DNA of 64,000 nt from Bolinopsis microptera. Taxonomy: Eukaryota; Ctenophora; Tentaculata; Lobata; Bolinopsidae. The position numbers and the translations under genes are program-made. The first letter of the stretch is position 1. Each line of letters opens with the position of its first letter. The stretch spans positions 22,948,987 through 23,012,986 of the forward strand of contig NC_087073.1 in NCBI RefSeq assembly GCF_026151205.1, written 5' to 3'. Below the pieces are notes generated by a model, which had not been told where the DNA came from, searched no databases, and worked only from the letters and a program-made list of their open reading frames with translations. This document shows positions 1-11,300 of this stretch, piece by piece.

Positions 1-1204
1 ACCTTCCCTTAAAAAACCCCCCTTAAAACTTTAAAAAGAGAAAAACGGGTATTATAACACCCCCTTAAATTAGAAAATAACAGGTAAAAACCCCCTTTAT
101 TTTAGTGGTAAACAGGTAACACCCTTTTATATTAGTGAAAACAGGAAACACCTTCTTATATTAGAGGTAACAGGAAAACCCCTTTCTTATATGATGGGGA
201 ATTAACAGGTAACACCTTTTAATATTAGGGGTTTAACGGAAACCCCTCCTTATTTTAAGTGGTAACAGGAAACACCTCTTTAATTAGTGGAAAACCCAGG
301 TAACCCCCTTCTTAAAAAAGAGATAAAAGGAAACCCCTTTCTTATTTTAAGGGGAAAAAACAGGAAACCCTTTCCCTTATTTTAAGTGGAAAAACCGGTT
401 TACAAATTCTTTTTATTAGGGAACGGGTAACCCCCCCAAAAATTAGTGGAACAGGTAACACCCTTTAAAAATTGGGGGGAACGGGTAACACCCCTTTTAA
501 AATGGGAGAAAAACCCGGAAACGACCTAAATTTTTTTGAGATAACGGGTTTAACACCCCCTTTTATTAGGGGTTTAAAGGAAAACACCTTTTTATTTAGT
601 GAAAACAGGAAACCACCTTTTATATTAGAGGAAACCAGGTAAAAAACCTCTTTAATTAGGGGAAAACGGGTTAACCCCTTTTTTTATATTTAAGGATAAC
701 AGGAAACCCACCTCCTTATTTCGGGAAAAGGGGGGAACACCCCCAAAAATTTTGAGAGGTAACAGGTAACACCCTTCGTATTTTATGGAAAAACCGGAAA
801 ACACCTCCAAAAATTAGGGGGGAAACCCGGGTAACCCCGCCTTATTTTTAGGGATTTTAAAGGTAACCCCTATTTTTTGGGTGAAGGGGGTAACCCTTTT
901 TTTAAAAGGTGAAACAGGTAAAAACCTCCTTATATTAAAGTAACAGGTAAAAACCTCCTTATAAAAAAGATAAAAAGGGTTTGGCACCCCCTATTATATT
1001 AGTGGTAACAGGTAACACCCCCCTTATATTAGTATAACAGGAAAACACCCCTTATACCCAAGATAAGGGTAAAAACCTCCTTAAAATTAGAGATAAAAAG
1101 GAACCCCCTCCTTTATTAGGGGAAAACCCTGTAAACCTCCTTATTTTAGTGGTAACGGGAAAAACACTTCTAATATTAGTGGTAACAGGAAACCCTTCCT
1201 TTGT

Positions 1205-1247
<43 letters not shown>

Positions 1248-3790
1248 TGGTAACAGGTAACCCCCCTTTATATTGGGAAATAATAGGAACACCCCCCCCC
1301 TTTTTAAACCAGATAACATGTAACACCCTCCTTAAAATTAAAAGGTAACATGATTTTAACACCTTTTATAAAGGGGATAAAAAGGAAACCCCTTTTAAAT
1401 TAGAGGAAACCCGGAACACCTTCTTATTTTAGAGGAAAACAGGTAACCCCAATCATTTTATTAGGGGGGAACGGTAATCCCACCTTTAAAAAATTAGAGT
1501 TAACGGGTAACCCTCCTTTATTTTAAAGAGATAACAGGAAACCCCCTTTCTTTTTTTTGAGGTAAACAGGAAACCACCTTCTTTTATTAGGAAACCCGGG
1601 TAAACCCCTTTAATATTAGGGGTTTAACAGGTAACCCTTCTTATATTAGGGGGATAACAGGAAACCCACCTTTTAAAAAGTGGAAAGGGTACACCTTTTA
1701 TTTTAGAGGTAAAGGTTTAAACACCTCTTTATTTATGGTAACGGGTAACCCTTCTTATAATGGGAGATAACAGGAAAACCCCTTTCTTAAAATAAGGTAA
1801 CAGGAAACACCTTCTTAAAATTAGGGGAAAAGGGTTTAAAAAACTTTTTTTAAATTAGTGGTAACAGGTAACCCCCTCCTTAAAATTAGTGGAAACAGGT
1901 AACACCTTTAAAAATTTAGTGGTAACAGGTAACCCCTCCTTATATTAGGGGAAAACAGGTAAAAACCTCCCTTATATTAGGGGTTAACAGGAAAACCCCT
2001 CTTTAAAAAAAAGTTTGGGGAACGGAACCCCCTTTAAAAAATTAGTGAAAACAGGAACACCTCCTTATATTAGGGGTTAACAGGTAAAATCCCCCAAAAT
2101 TTAGGGGGGAAACCAGGAAAAACCCCTTTCTTAATTAGTGATAACAGGAAACCCACCCCCAAAAATTAGGTTACATGAAAACCCTTTCTTTTTTTTGGAT
2201 AACAGGAAACCCCCTTTTTTTAAAAAATTCAGGTAACCCCTCCTTAAAATTAGGTTAAAAGGTAAACCCTCCTTATATAGTGGTAAAAAGGAAACCACCT
2301 TTTAAAATTAAAGGGATAACATTTTAAACACCCCCTTATTTTGGGAGATAAAGGTAACACCTCCTTATATTAGTGGTAACGGGTTAAACACCCCCTTAAA
2401 TTTTTGTGATAACGGGTTAACACCCCCCATAAACCAGGGGTAACGGGTAAACCCCCCTTAAAATTAAAAGAAAATTTGGTAAACCCCTTTTTATAAGAGA
2501 TAACATGTAAAAACCTCCTTATATTAGGGGGTTTAAACGGGGGCCCCAAACACTTCCATATTAGGGGAAAACCGGTAAAACTTCCTTTTTTTAAAGTGGT
2601 AACAGGTAACCCTTCTCAAATTAGTGGAAACAGGGAAAAAACCTTATAATTAGAAAAAAATTAGGAAACCCCTCCTTAAATATTACAGAACAGGGTTAAC
2701 ACCTTCTTAATTAGGGGGAAAAACATGATGTAACACCCCTTTTTAAAAAAAGGATAAAAGGTAACCCTTCTTAAAATTAGAGGAAAACAGGTAAACCCCT
2801 TATTTTTGGGGAACCCGGTTTTTCCCCCCCCCCACATAATTTTTTTTTTTGGGTAACGGGGAATCCCTAATTTTAATCGAGATAACGGGTAACACCCCCA
2901 AAAATAATTTGAGAAAAACGGGGCAACCCTTCTTATATTTGGTGGTAAAGGGTTAAAACCTTTTTAAATTTTTGGGGGATAACATTTTAACCCCTTTTAA
3001 ATATTAGGGAAACGGGAAACCTTGGATTTTAAAAGGTTAGAACGGAACCTCTTATAAAAGGGGGTTAACGGTTTTCACCCTTCTATAATAGAATAACAGG
3101 TTTTAAAAACCTTCCTTAATTAGGGTTACGGGGAACCCTTCTTTAAAATGGGTGGAAATAGGGTTTTATTCAATTAAAGTGGGAACGGTTTAACCCTCCT
3201 TATTTAGTGGGAAACCGGGTAAACCTCTTTATTTTTTGGTGGGTAACGGGGTAACACCCTCCCTTAAAATTTTAGGAGATCCCGGTAACCCCTTTTTTTA
3301 TATTAGGGGGTAAAAGGAAACACCTCCTTATATTAGGGGGAAACAGGTAAAAACATCCTTTAATAGGAAACCCGGGTAAACCCTTTTTTAGGGGTTTAAA
3401 AATTTAACCCCTCCTTATTTTAGTGACTACGGTAAAACCTCCTTTTTTTAAGGGGGGAAACCGGTAAAAACCTCCTTATATTAAGTTAACCGGAAAAACA
3501 CCCCCTTATATTATAGATAACCGGAAACCCCCCTTTTAAATTTTTGAAAGGGTTTAACCCTCCTAAATTTTTGGGGGAAACCGGGTTAACCCCTCCTTAT
3601 TTTAAAGTGAAAGGGTAAACCTTCTTTTTTTGTGGAAAAAAATTTAAATTCCCCTCCTTATATTAGTTAAACCTTAACACCCTTTAAAGTTAAAAACCCG
3701 GGAAAAACCCCCTTATATTATTTTTTTCCCCGGGAACACCCCTTATTAGGAAAACGGTTTAACACCCCCCATATTAGTGGAACGGGGAAA
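1..3790. repeat. Degenerate ~29 bp AT-rich minisatellite
   Basis: The stretch is a run of imperfect copies of a unit of about 29 bp that reads roughly GGTAACAGGTAACACC followed by TCCTTATATTAGT. Copies differ by many one- to three-base indels and by homopolymer stretching (AAAA, CCCC, TTTT), so the period drifts. No open frame has protein-like composition. The indel-rich pattern is what uncorrected long-read consensus looks like, so the degree of divergence may be partly technical. Confidence 0.75.
1206..1246. repeat. Poly-C run (41 bp)
   Basis: An uninterrupted run of 41 C sits inside the ~29 bp minisatellite. It could be a real (dC)n tract or a consensus error. Similar G/C homopolymers occur at 4,793, 18,147, 30,190, 31,025 and 61,597. 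Confidence 0.9.
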
Positions 3791-4160
3791 CCCTTTTATT
3801 TTAGGGAAAGGGGTTTAGTGGTTCTTTGGTACTTTCCTCTGTTTGGGCTGAAAATGTATATCCGGGGTTTTTCTTTACTTGGGGGGGGTGCAGAATGGTG
3901 GGGCGGTGTAGCACGGGGGGGGGGTGGCGCGGGGTTGGTTTTTACAGCCCCAGGGGGGTCCCCGGCCCCCCCCTGGTTTGGGTGCACCCCCATGGTGGCC
4001 CCTTTGGGGGGGGGTACCCCCCCCCCCCCCCCCCCCCAGGGGCCAGAGGGCCCCCCCCCCCCTTTTGTACCAGGGGGCCCCCTGGCCCGGGGGTACCCCC
4101 AAGGGGGCCCTGGTGGCCCCCGGTTTAGGGCCTTTAAAATGGTGGCACGGGGGTAGCGCA
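3791..4160. repeat. GC-rich low-complexity segment
   Basis: Runs of G and C of 6 to 19 bases alternate with fragments resembling the TGGTGGC motif of the following 22 bp array. It looks like a corrupted continuation of that array. Collagen-like Gly/Pro open frames on both strands come from the base composition and are not treated as genes. Confidence 0.5.
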
Positions 4161-4555
4161 TGGTGGGGGGCCGTTGGGGGGTTTAGCAGAGGGTGGCACT
4201 GTGGGTTCAGCATGGTGGCGCCGTTGTGGGCAGAAATGGTGGAACTGTGGTAGCAGAAAGGTTTGGTTTTTCTTTTTTGGGGAGCAGCTGGTGGCGGTTT
4301 GGTAGGGGGGGCATGGTGGCGCTGTGGTAGCGCATGGTGTCGTTGTGGTTGCAGCATGGTGGGTGTGGTAGGCAGCTTAGTGGCACACTGTGGTAGCAGC
4401 ATGGTGGCGCTGTACTGGATTAGCAGCATGGTGGGCACTGTTGGTAGCAGCATGGAGGCGCTGTGGTAGCAGCATGGTGGCACTGTGGTAACAGCATGGT
4501 GGCACTGTGGTAGCATCATGGTGGCGCTGTGGTAGCAGCATGGTGGCGCTGTTAT
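4161..4555. repeat. ~22 bp minisatellite (TGGTGGCGCTGTGGTAGCAGCA-type)
   Basis: Tandem copies of a unit containing GCATGGTGGCGCTGTGGTAG are clearest from about 4,380 to 4,552, where the period settles at 22 bp. GCACTG and GCGCTG variants alternate. No coding evidence. Confidence 0.75.
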
Positions 4556-4719
4556 CACTTATAATAATTGTACACTGTCGTTGTAAGGATGGACTTCCAA
4601 TTCAAGAATATTTCGCAATAATGTCAAAAATCTATGAATAATAATTAACGATTATAATATAATAAATCTAATTAAAAATGATTCTAAATCAAATAATAAT
4701 GTTTATCGAGCATATTGTA

Positions 4720-4760
4720 TAGTTGGGGACGAAGTGAGACTCTCACTTCGTCCTCAACTA
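4720..4760. other. 20 bp inverted repeat (hairpin/cruciform)
   Basis: The arm TAGTTGGGGACGAAGTGAGA (4,720-4,739) is followed after one base by its reverse complement with a single mismatch (4,741-4,760). There is no T-run to suggest a terminator and no ORF. It lies in AT-rich sequence upstream of the mannosidase exons. Confidence 0.85.
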
Positions 4761-4792
4761 TCCAACGTCACGTACGGTATTAAGTGTATGAT

Positions 4793-4816
4793 CCCCCCCC
4801 CCCCCCCCCCCCCCCC
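4793..4816. repeat. Poly-C run (24 bp)
   Basis: Uninterrupted run of 24 C just upstream of the partial mannosidase exon copy at 4,828. Confidence 0.9.
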
Positions 4817-4827
4817 GTACAAATAAT

Positions 4828-4878
4828 AATGTGTTGCAGACAAGCAGACTACTGGAGTGGTTATTACACTTCACGACC
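4828..4878 (+). pseudogene. Truncated duplicate of a mannosidase II acceptor and exon start
   Basis: These 51 bp are identical to 5,228-5,278, exactly 400 bp downstream: AATGTGTTGCAG (acceptor) plus the first 39 bp of the exon that begins at 5,240. Here the exon copy breaks off directly into the 16 bp minisatellite; reading on in frame gives ...TSRP then TAG. If spliced in, it would truncate the protein. The complete copy at 5,240 is therefore taken as the functional exon. Confidence 0.85.
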
Positions 4879-5230
4879 ATAGTAACCAGTTACCATAGTA
4901 ACCAGTTACCATAGTAACCAGTTACCATAGTTACCAGTTACCGTAGTAACCAGTTACCGTAGTAACCAGTTACCGTAGTAACCAGTTACCGTAGTAACCA
5001 GTTACCGTAGTAACCAGTTACCGTAGTAACCAGTTACCGTAGTAACCAGTTACCGTAGTAACCAGTTACCGTAGTAACCAGTTACCGTAGTAACCAGTTA
5101 CCGTAGTAACCAGTTACCGTAGTAACCAGTTACCGTAGTAACCAGTTACCGTAGTAACCAGTTACCATAGTAACCAGTTACCATAGTAACCAGTTGCCAT
5201 AGTAACCAGTTACCATAGTAACCAGTTAAT
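4879..5230. repeat. 16 bp minisatellite abutting a 3' splice site
   Basis: About 22 copies of GTAACCAGTTACCATA or GTAACCAGTTACCGTA. The unit contains GTAAC and GTTAC as short inverted arms, and TAAC resembles the branch-site core. The array ends about 10 bp before the acceptor of the exon at 5,240, so the branch site of that intron probably lies inside the last unit (TAGTAACC, about 18 nt from the AG). Confidence 0.9.
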
Positions 5231-5239
5231 GTGTTGCAG

Positions 5240-5320
5240 ACAAGCAGACTACTGGAGTGGTTATTACACTTCACGACCCTTTTACAAAAACTTGGACCGT
5301 GTTTTGGAGTCAGCCCTGAG
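5240..5320 (+). CDS. MAN2A: Mannosidase II exon ([10 protein letters not shown])
   Basis: The acceptor TGTTGCAG precedes the exon and the donor is GAG|GTTAGT. It reads [16 protein letters not shown] then [11 protein letters not shown], a conserved stretch of Golgi ManII. Phase 2 at both ends. A 51 bp copy of its acceptor and start lies at 4,828. Confidence 0.92.
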
Positions 5321-8300
5321 GTTAGTTTTAAATATGTGACCTGTACCCCAGTTACCATAGTAACCAGTTACCATAGTAACCAGTTACCATAGCAACACTG
5401 ACTGTGTAACGAGTGTGTTGTTACTGAGTGTGTAATGATTGCGCCTATCAGTATTAACCAGTGATCCAATTTTCCTAAACCAACAACAAGACAATTGACT
5501 TAACATTCCGTGAGTGTGGCTATATAGTCTGCTATATAGTCCTCTGTATACTGGGTGTGTGTTACCATGGTGTTACCATGGTAATTGCGCTCTATACTTT
5601 CAACAAATTACTCGTTTTCAGGAGGACGGAGATACTGTTTTCCTTTTACCGCTCAGATCTGAGAAAAGGAGCGTTTGTGATGGCTAGAAACACGTTGTCT
5701 TTGTTCCAACACCACGATGGTATTACTGGCACTGCCAAGACGCACGTTGTCAATGACTACGGGGCAAGGCATGTAGTAAAGTATAATTAATTAAGTGCTG
5801 TAACCCCGCTGTAATTGCAACAACCTGACGTCATGCTCTACCCTACTTACTACCATGGAGTGCTGTAACCCCGCTGTAATTGCAACAACCTGATGCTCTA
5901 CCCTACTTACTACCATGATTCTGCCCAAGATGAGCAGTTATCTTGTATTTTGTATTTAGTGCGTAAATTGCGACTCGCGAGAGCGAAAATAGGTGTGGCC
6001 AGATAACTCATCAAACTCGATGTCTGATGACTTTTTTATGCTATATCCCACTAAATGTGATAATTCTGCACATTTTTATGGCCAAGTTGAGTTTCTTACT
6101 CCAATTAGAAGCGGAGTTATTTTGATTTTAAAGGGTGTGCGTGATCAATTGCACAAAACTGCACCATAGCCAAAATTTCAACCCAAGTCAAATTTGTTTC
6201 TGATGGGTCCCTTGAGCTATTCCAAGTCTCAAACCCCGGGTCGGAAGTTATATAGAATATCACCAACTATAGACGGGAATATTTTCAGATCCATATACAT
6301 CCAATATACATTTATTTATTCTGTACTAGCTGTACTTCTACAGATAAAGGAAGTAGTATTATACTACTGTTGAGCACTCTGCCATTATCAACACCAACTG
6401 TTGAGCACTCTGCCATTATCAACACCAACTGTTGAGCACTCTGCCATTATCAACACCAACTGTTGAGCACTCTGCCATTATCAACACCAACTGTTGAGCA
6501 CTCTGCCATTATCAACACCAACTATTGAGCACTCTGCCATTATCAACACCAACTGTTGAGCACTCTGCCATTATCAACACCAACTGTTGAGCACTCTGCC
6601 ATTATCAACACCAACTGTTGAGCACTCTGCCATTATCAACACCAACTGTTGAGCACTCTGCCATTATCAACACCAACTGTTGAGCACTCTGCCATTATCA
6701 ACACCAACTGTTGAGCACTCTGCCATTATCAACACCAACTGTTGAGCACTCTGCCATTATCAACACCAACTGTTGAGCACTCTGCCATTATCAACACCAA
6801 CTGTTGAGCACTCTGCCATTATCAACACCAACTGTTGAGCACTCTGCCATTATCAACACCAACTGTTGAGAACTCTGCCATTATCAACACCAACTGTTGA
6901 GCACTCTGCCATTATCAACACCAACTGTTGAGCACTCTGCCATTATCAACACAAACTGTTGAGCACTCTGCCATTATCAACACAAACTGTTGAGCACTCT
7001 GCCATTATCAACACCAACTGTTGAGAACTCTGCCATTATCAACACCAACTGTTGAGCACTCTGCCATTATCAACACCAACTGTTGAGCACTCTGCCATTA
7101 TCAACACCAACTGTTGAGCACTCTGCCATTATCAACACCAACTGTTGAGCACTCTGCCATTATCAACACCAACTGTTGAGCACTCTGCCATTATCAACAC
7201 CAACTGTTGAGCACTCTGCCATTATCAACACCAACTGTTGAGCACTCTGCCATTATCAACACCAACTGTTGAGCACTCTGCCATTATCAACACCAACTGT
7301 TGAGCACTCTGCCATTATCAACACCAACTGTTGAGCACTCTGCCATTATCAACACCAACTGTTGAGCACTCTGCCATTATCAACACCAACTGTTGAGCAC
7401 TCTGCCATTATCAACACCAACTGTTGAGCACTCTGCCATTATCAACACCAACTGTTGAGCACTCTGCCATTATCAACACCAACTGTTGAGCACTCTGCCA
7501 TTATCAACACCAACTGTTGAGCACTCTGCCATTATCAACACAAACTGTTGAGCACTCTGCCATTATCAACACCAACTGTTGAGCACTCTGCCATTATCAA
7601 CACCAACTGTTGAGCACTCTGCCATTATCAACACCAACTGTTGAGCACTCTGCCATTATCAACACAACTGTTGAGCACTCTGCCATTATCAACACCAACT
7701 GTTGAGCACTCTGCCATTATCAACACCAACTGTTGAGCACTCTGCCATTATCAACACCAACTGTTGAGCACTCTGCCATTATCAACACCAACTGTTGAGC
7801 ACTCTGCCATTATCAACACCAACTGTTGAGCACTCTGCCATTATCAACACCAACTGTTGAGCACTCTGCCATTATCAACACCAACTGTTGAGCACTCTGC
7901 CATTATCAACACCAACTGTTGAGCACTCTGCCATTATCAACACCAACTGTTGAGCACTCTGCCATTATCAACACCAACTGTTGAGCACTCTGCCATTATC
8001 AACACCAACTGTTGAGCACTCTGCCATTATCAACACCAACTGTTGAGCACTCTGCCATTATCAACACCAACTGTTGAGCACTCTGCCATTATCAACACCA
8101 ACTGTTGAGCACTCTGCCATTATCAACACCAACTGTTGAGCACTCTGCCATTATCAACACCAACTGTTGAGCACTCTGCCATTATCAACACCAACTGTTG
8201 AGCACTCTGCCATTATCAACACCAACTGTTGAGCACTCTGCCATTATCAACACCAACTGTTGAGAACTCTGCCATTATCAACACCAACTGTTGAGCACTC

Positions 8301-11300
8301 TGCCATTATCAACACCAACTGTTGAGCACTCTGCCATTATCAACACAACTGTTGAGCACTCTGCCATTATCAACACCAACTGTTGAGCACTCTGCCATTA
8401 TCAACACCAACTGTTGAGCACTCTGCCATTATCAACACCAACTGTTGAGCACTCTGCCATTATCAACACCAACTGTTGAGCACTCTGCCATTATCAACAC
8501 CAACTGTTGAGCACTCTGCCATTATCAACACCAACTGTTGAGCACTCTGCCATTATCAACACCAACTGTTGAGCACTCTGCCATTATCAACACCAACTAT
8601 TGAGCACTCTGCCATTATCAACACCAACTGTTGAGCACTCTGCCATTATCAACACCAACTGTTGAGCACTCTGCCATTATCAACACCAACTGTTGAGCAC
8701 TCTGCCATTATCAACACCAACTGTTGAGCACTCTGCCATTATCAACACCAACTGTTGAGAACTCTGCCATTATCAACACCAACTGTTGAGCACTCTGCCA
8801 TTATCAACACCAACTATTGAGCACTCTGCCATTATCAACACCAACTGTTGAGCACTCTGCCATTATCAACACCAACTGTTGAGCACTCTGCCATTATCAA
8901 CACCAACTGTTGAGCACTCTGCCATTATCAACACCAACTGTTGAGCACTCTGCCATTATCAACACCAACTGTTGAGAACTCTGCCATTATCAACACCAAC
9001 TGTTGAGCACTCTGCCATTATCAACACCAACTGTTGAGCACTCTGCCATTATCAACACAAACTGTTGAGCACTCTGCCATTATCAACACCAACTGTTGAG
9101 CACTCTGCCATTATCAACACCAACTGTTGAGCACTCTGCCATTATCAACACCAACTGTTGAGCACTCTGCCATTATCAACACCAACTGTTGAGCACTCTG
9201 CCATTATCAACACCAACTGTTGAGCACTCTGCCATTATCAACACCAACTGTTGAGCACTCTGCCATTATCAACACCAACTGTTGAGCACTCTGCCATTAT
9301 CAACACCAACTATTGAGCACTCTGCCATTATCAACACCAACTGTTGAGCACTCTGCCATTATCAACACCAACTGTTGAGCACTCTGCCATTATCAACACC
9401 AACTGTTGAGCACTCTGCCATTATCAACACCAACTGTTGAGCACTCTGCCATTATCAACACCAACTGTTGAGCAATCTGCCATTATCAACACCAACTGTT
9501 GAGCACTCTGCCATTATCAACACCAACTGTTGAGCACTCTGCCATTATCAACACCAACTGTGAAGACCAAGATTCTTTAAATCCAGCAATACACCACCCC
9601 AACACCCCGACCTACAATATTTCGAATCAGAATTGTATGATCTTATTGGCAGTTCTCAAAGTCTGAAACATTTCTCCATCCCTTTCGATCTGCAGTTAAT
9701 CTTCTCATACAATCAATCGTGAGTCCATTCCGATCCAATCTCTGCTCAGCATCCTCAATAAATACATCATTTAAGCTCTTCCTAGGCCTGCCTCTTGATC
9801 TCTTCCCATGCTTTGGTTTCCATTCAAGTAGATAGTTGGGTAACCGATCTTCAGGCATTCTACTGACATGTCCAAATCAACCACCAGTGGGGTACCATAT
9901 ACCATATACCCCACTGTATATATCTCTAAACAAGTCATCTCCCAACAGAGTAACTTATCGATCACTATTTCCGCACGGACCTAACTCTTGCACTACTTGG
10001 ATCAGAACTTCTGAGACATTACGTACAATTCTGAGAAGAAAACATCTGCTGAGTTGGACTTTCTGTACCAAACTGTACTGCAGAATGTTAAAATGGCTCA
10101 CTAAATGGAAGGCGCGATAATTTGAACATTGTGGTAAGTTAAGTTTGTATACAGCGACGGTGACAAGAATCATGCGCGCATCTTGTGTCGTGGTAAGAAA
10201 CCAGCATTGTAACTTTTATTTGAAGTGACCAACTATAACTGTTTCAGGTTAGTAACAACTACTGTTTCAGGTTGTACAACGCTTATAAGACCTGCACCGA
10301 CCTGACAATATTAGCTATACAGTATCTGCTGAAAGAAAGAACCACTTTTTCCCCGACTAGCAGTCGACTTGCTTTCAACACGGTTGAAAAGTACGACGTT
10401 TTGGGGGGGCCCAGTGAGTTGGTCCTTGCTAACACTCTATCCAGAGACGCACTCTCCTTAATAATTGTCGCCGTCAATAACTCCCAGCAACTTCAAGTAA
10501 GAAAAGGAATTAACATTCACCCAACAGTACCTAGTGTTATTTGTTTCCACTTTCCGCCTTTTTTGAATGCTATTTTATTAACAGAAATTAGACAATTTTT
10601 TTGTTTTTCCCGTCGAGCAATTTGTTAAGCAGCTGACCTCCCTCCTGCTGCAACCTCCCCCTGCTGTAACCCCTCCTGCTGCCACCCCTCCTGCTGTAAC
10701 CCCCTCCTGCTGCCACCCCTCCTGCTGCCACCCCTCCTGCTGTAACCCCTCCTGCTGTAACCCCCCTCCTGCTGTAACCCCTCCTGCTGCCACCCCTCCT
10801 GCTGTAACCCCCTCCTGCTGCCACCCCCTCCTGCTGTAACCCCCTCCTGCTGTAACCCCTCCTGCTGTCACCCCATCCTGCTGCCACCCCTCCTGCTGCC
10901 ACCCCTCCTGCTGCCACCTCTCCTGCTGTAACCCCCCTCCTGATGTAACCCCCTCCTGCTGTAACCCCCTCCTGCTGCCACCCCCTCCTGCTGTAACCCC
11001 CTCCTGCTGCCACCCCCCTCCTGCTGTAACCCCCTCCTGCTGTCACCCCCTCCTGCTGTAACCCCTCCTGCTGTCACCCCCTCCTGCTGTAACCCCTCCT
11101 GCTGCCACCCCTCCTGCTGTAACCCCTCCTGCTGCCACCCCTCCTGCTGTAACCCCCTGCTGATGTAACCCCCCTCCTGATGTAACCCCTCCTGCTGCCA
11201 CCCCTCCTGCTGTAACCCCCTCCTGCTGCCACCCCCTCCTGCTGCCACCCCTCCTGCTGTAACCCCCTCCTGCTGTAACCCCCTCCTGCTGTAACCCCTC

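Noticed and set aside
3796-4161. Collagen-like Gly-Pro frames on both strands
   Set aside because: They arise from poly-G/poly-C noise; all frames look similar.
5773-5790. GT donor at 5,773 for the QHHD exon
   Set aside because: It puts the next exon out of frame and reaches TAA within a few codons. The GC donor at 5,769 keeps the conserved sequence.
6366-9560. CRISPR-like array of 31 bp repeats
   Set aside because: Units are directly adjacent with no unique spacers, and it lies in a eukaryotic intron.
9955-10173. Upstream continuation of the minus-strand LINE fragment
   Set aside because: The open frame has no RT motif or similarity that I can recognise, so it was not included in the pseudogene.
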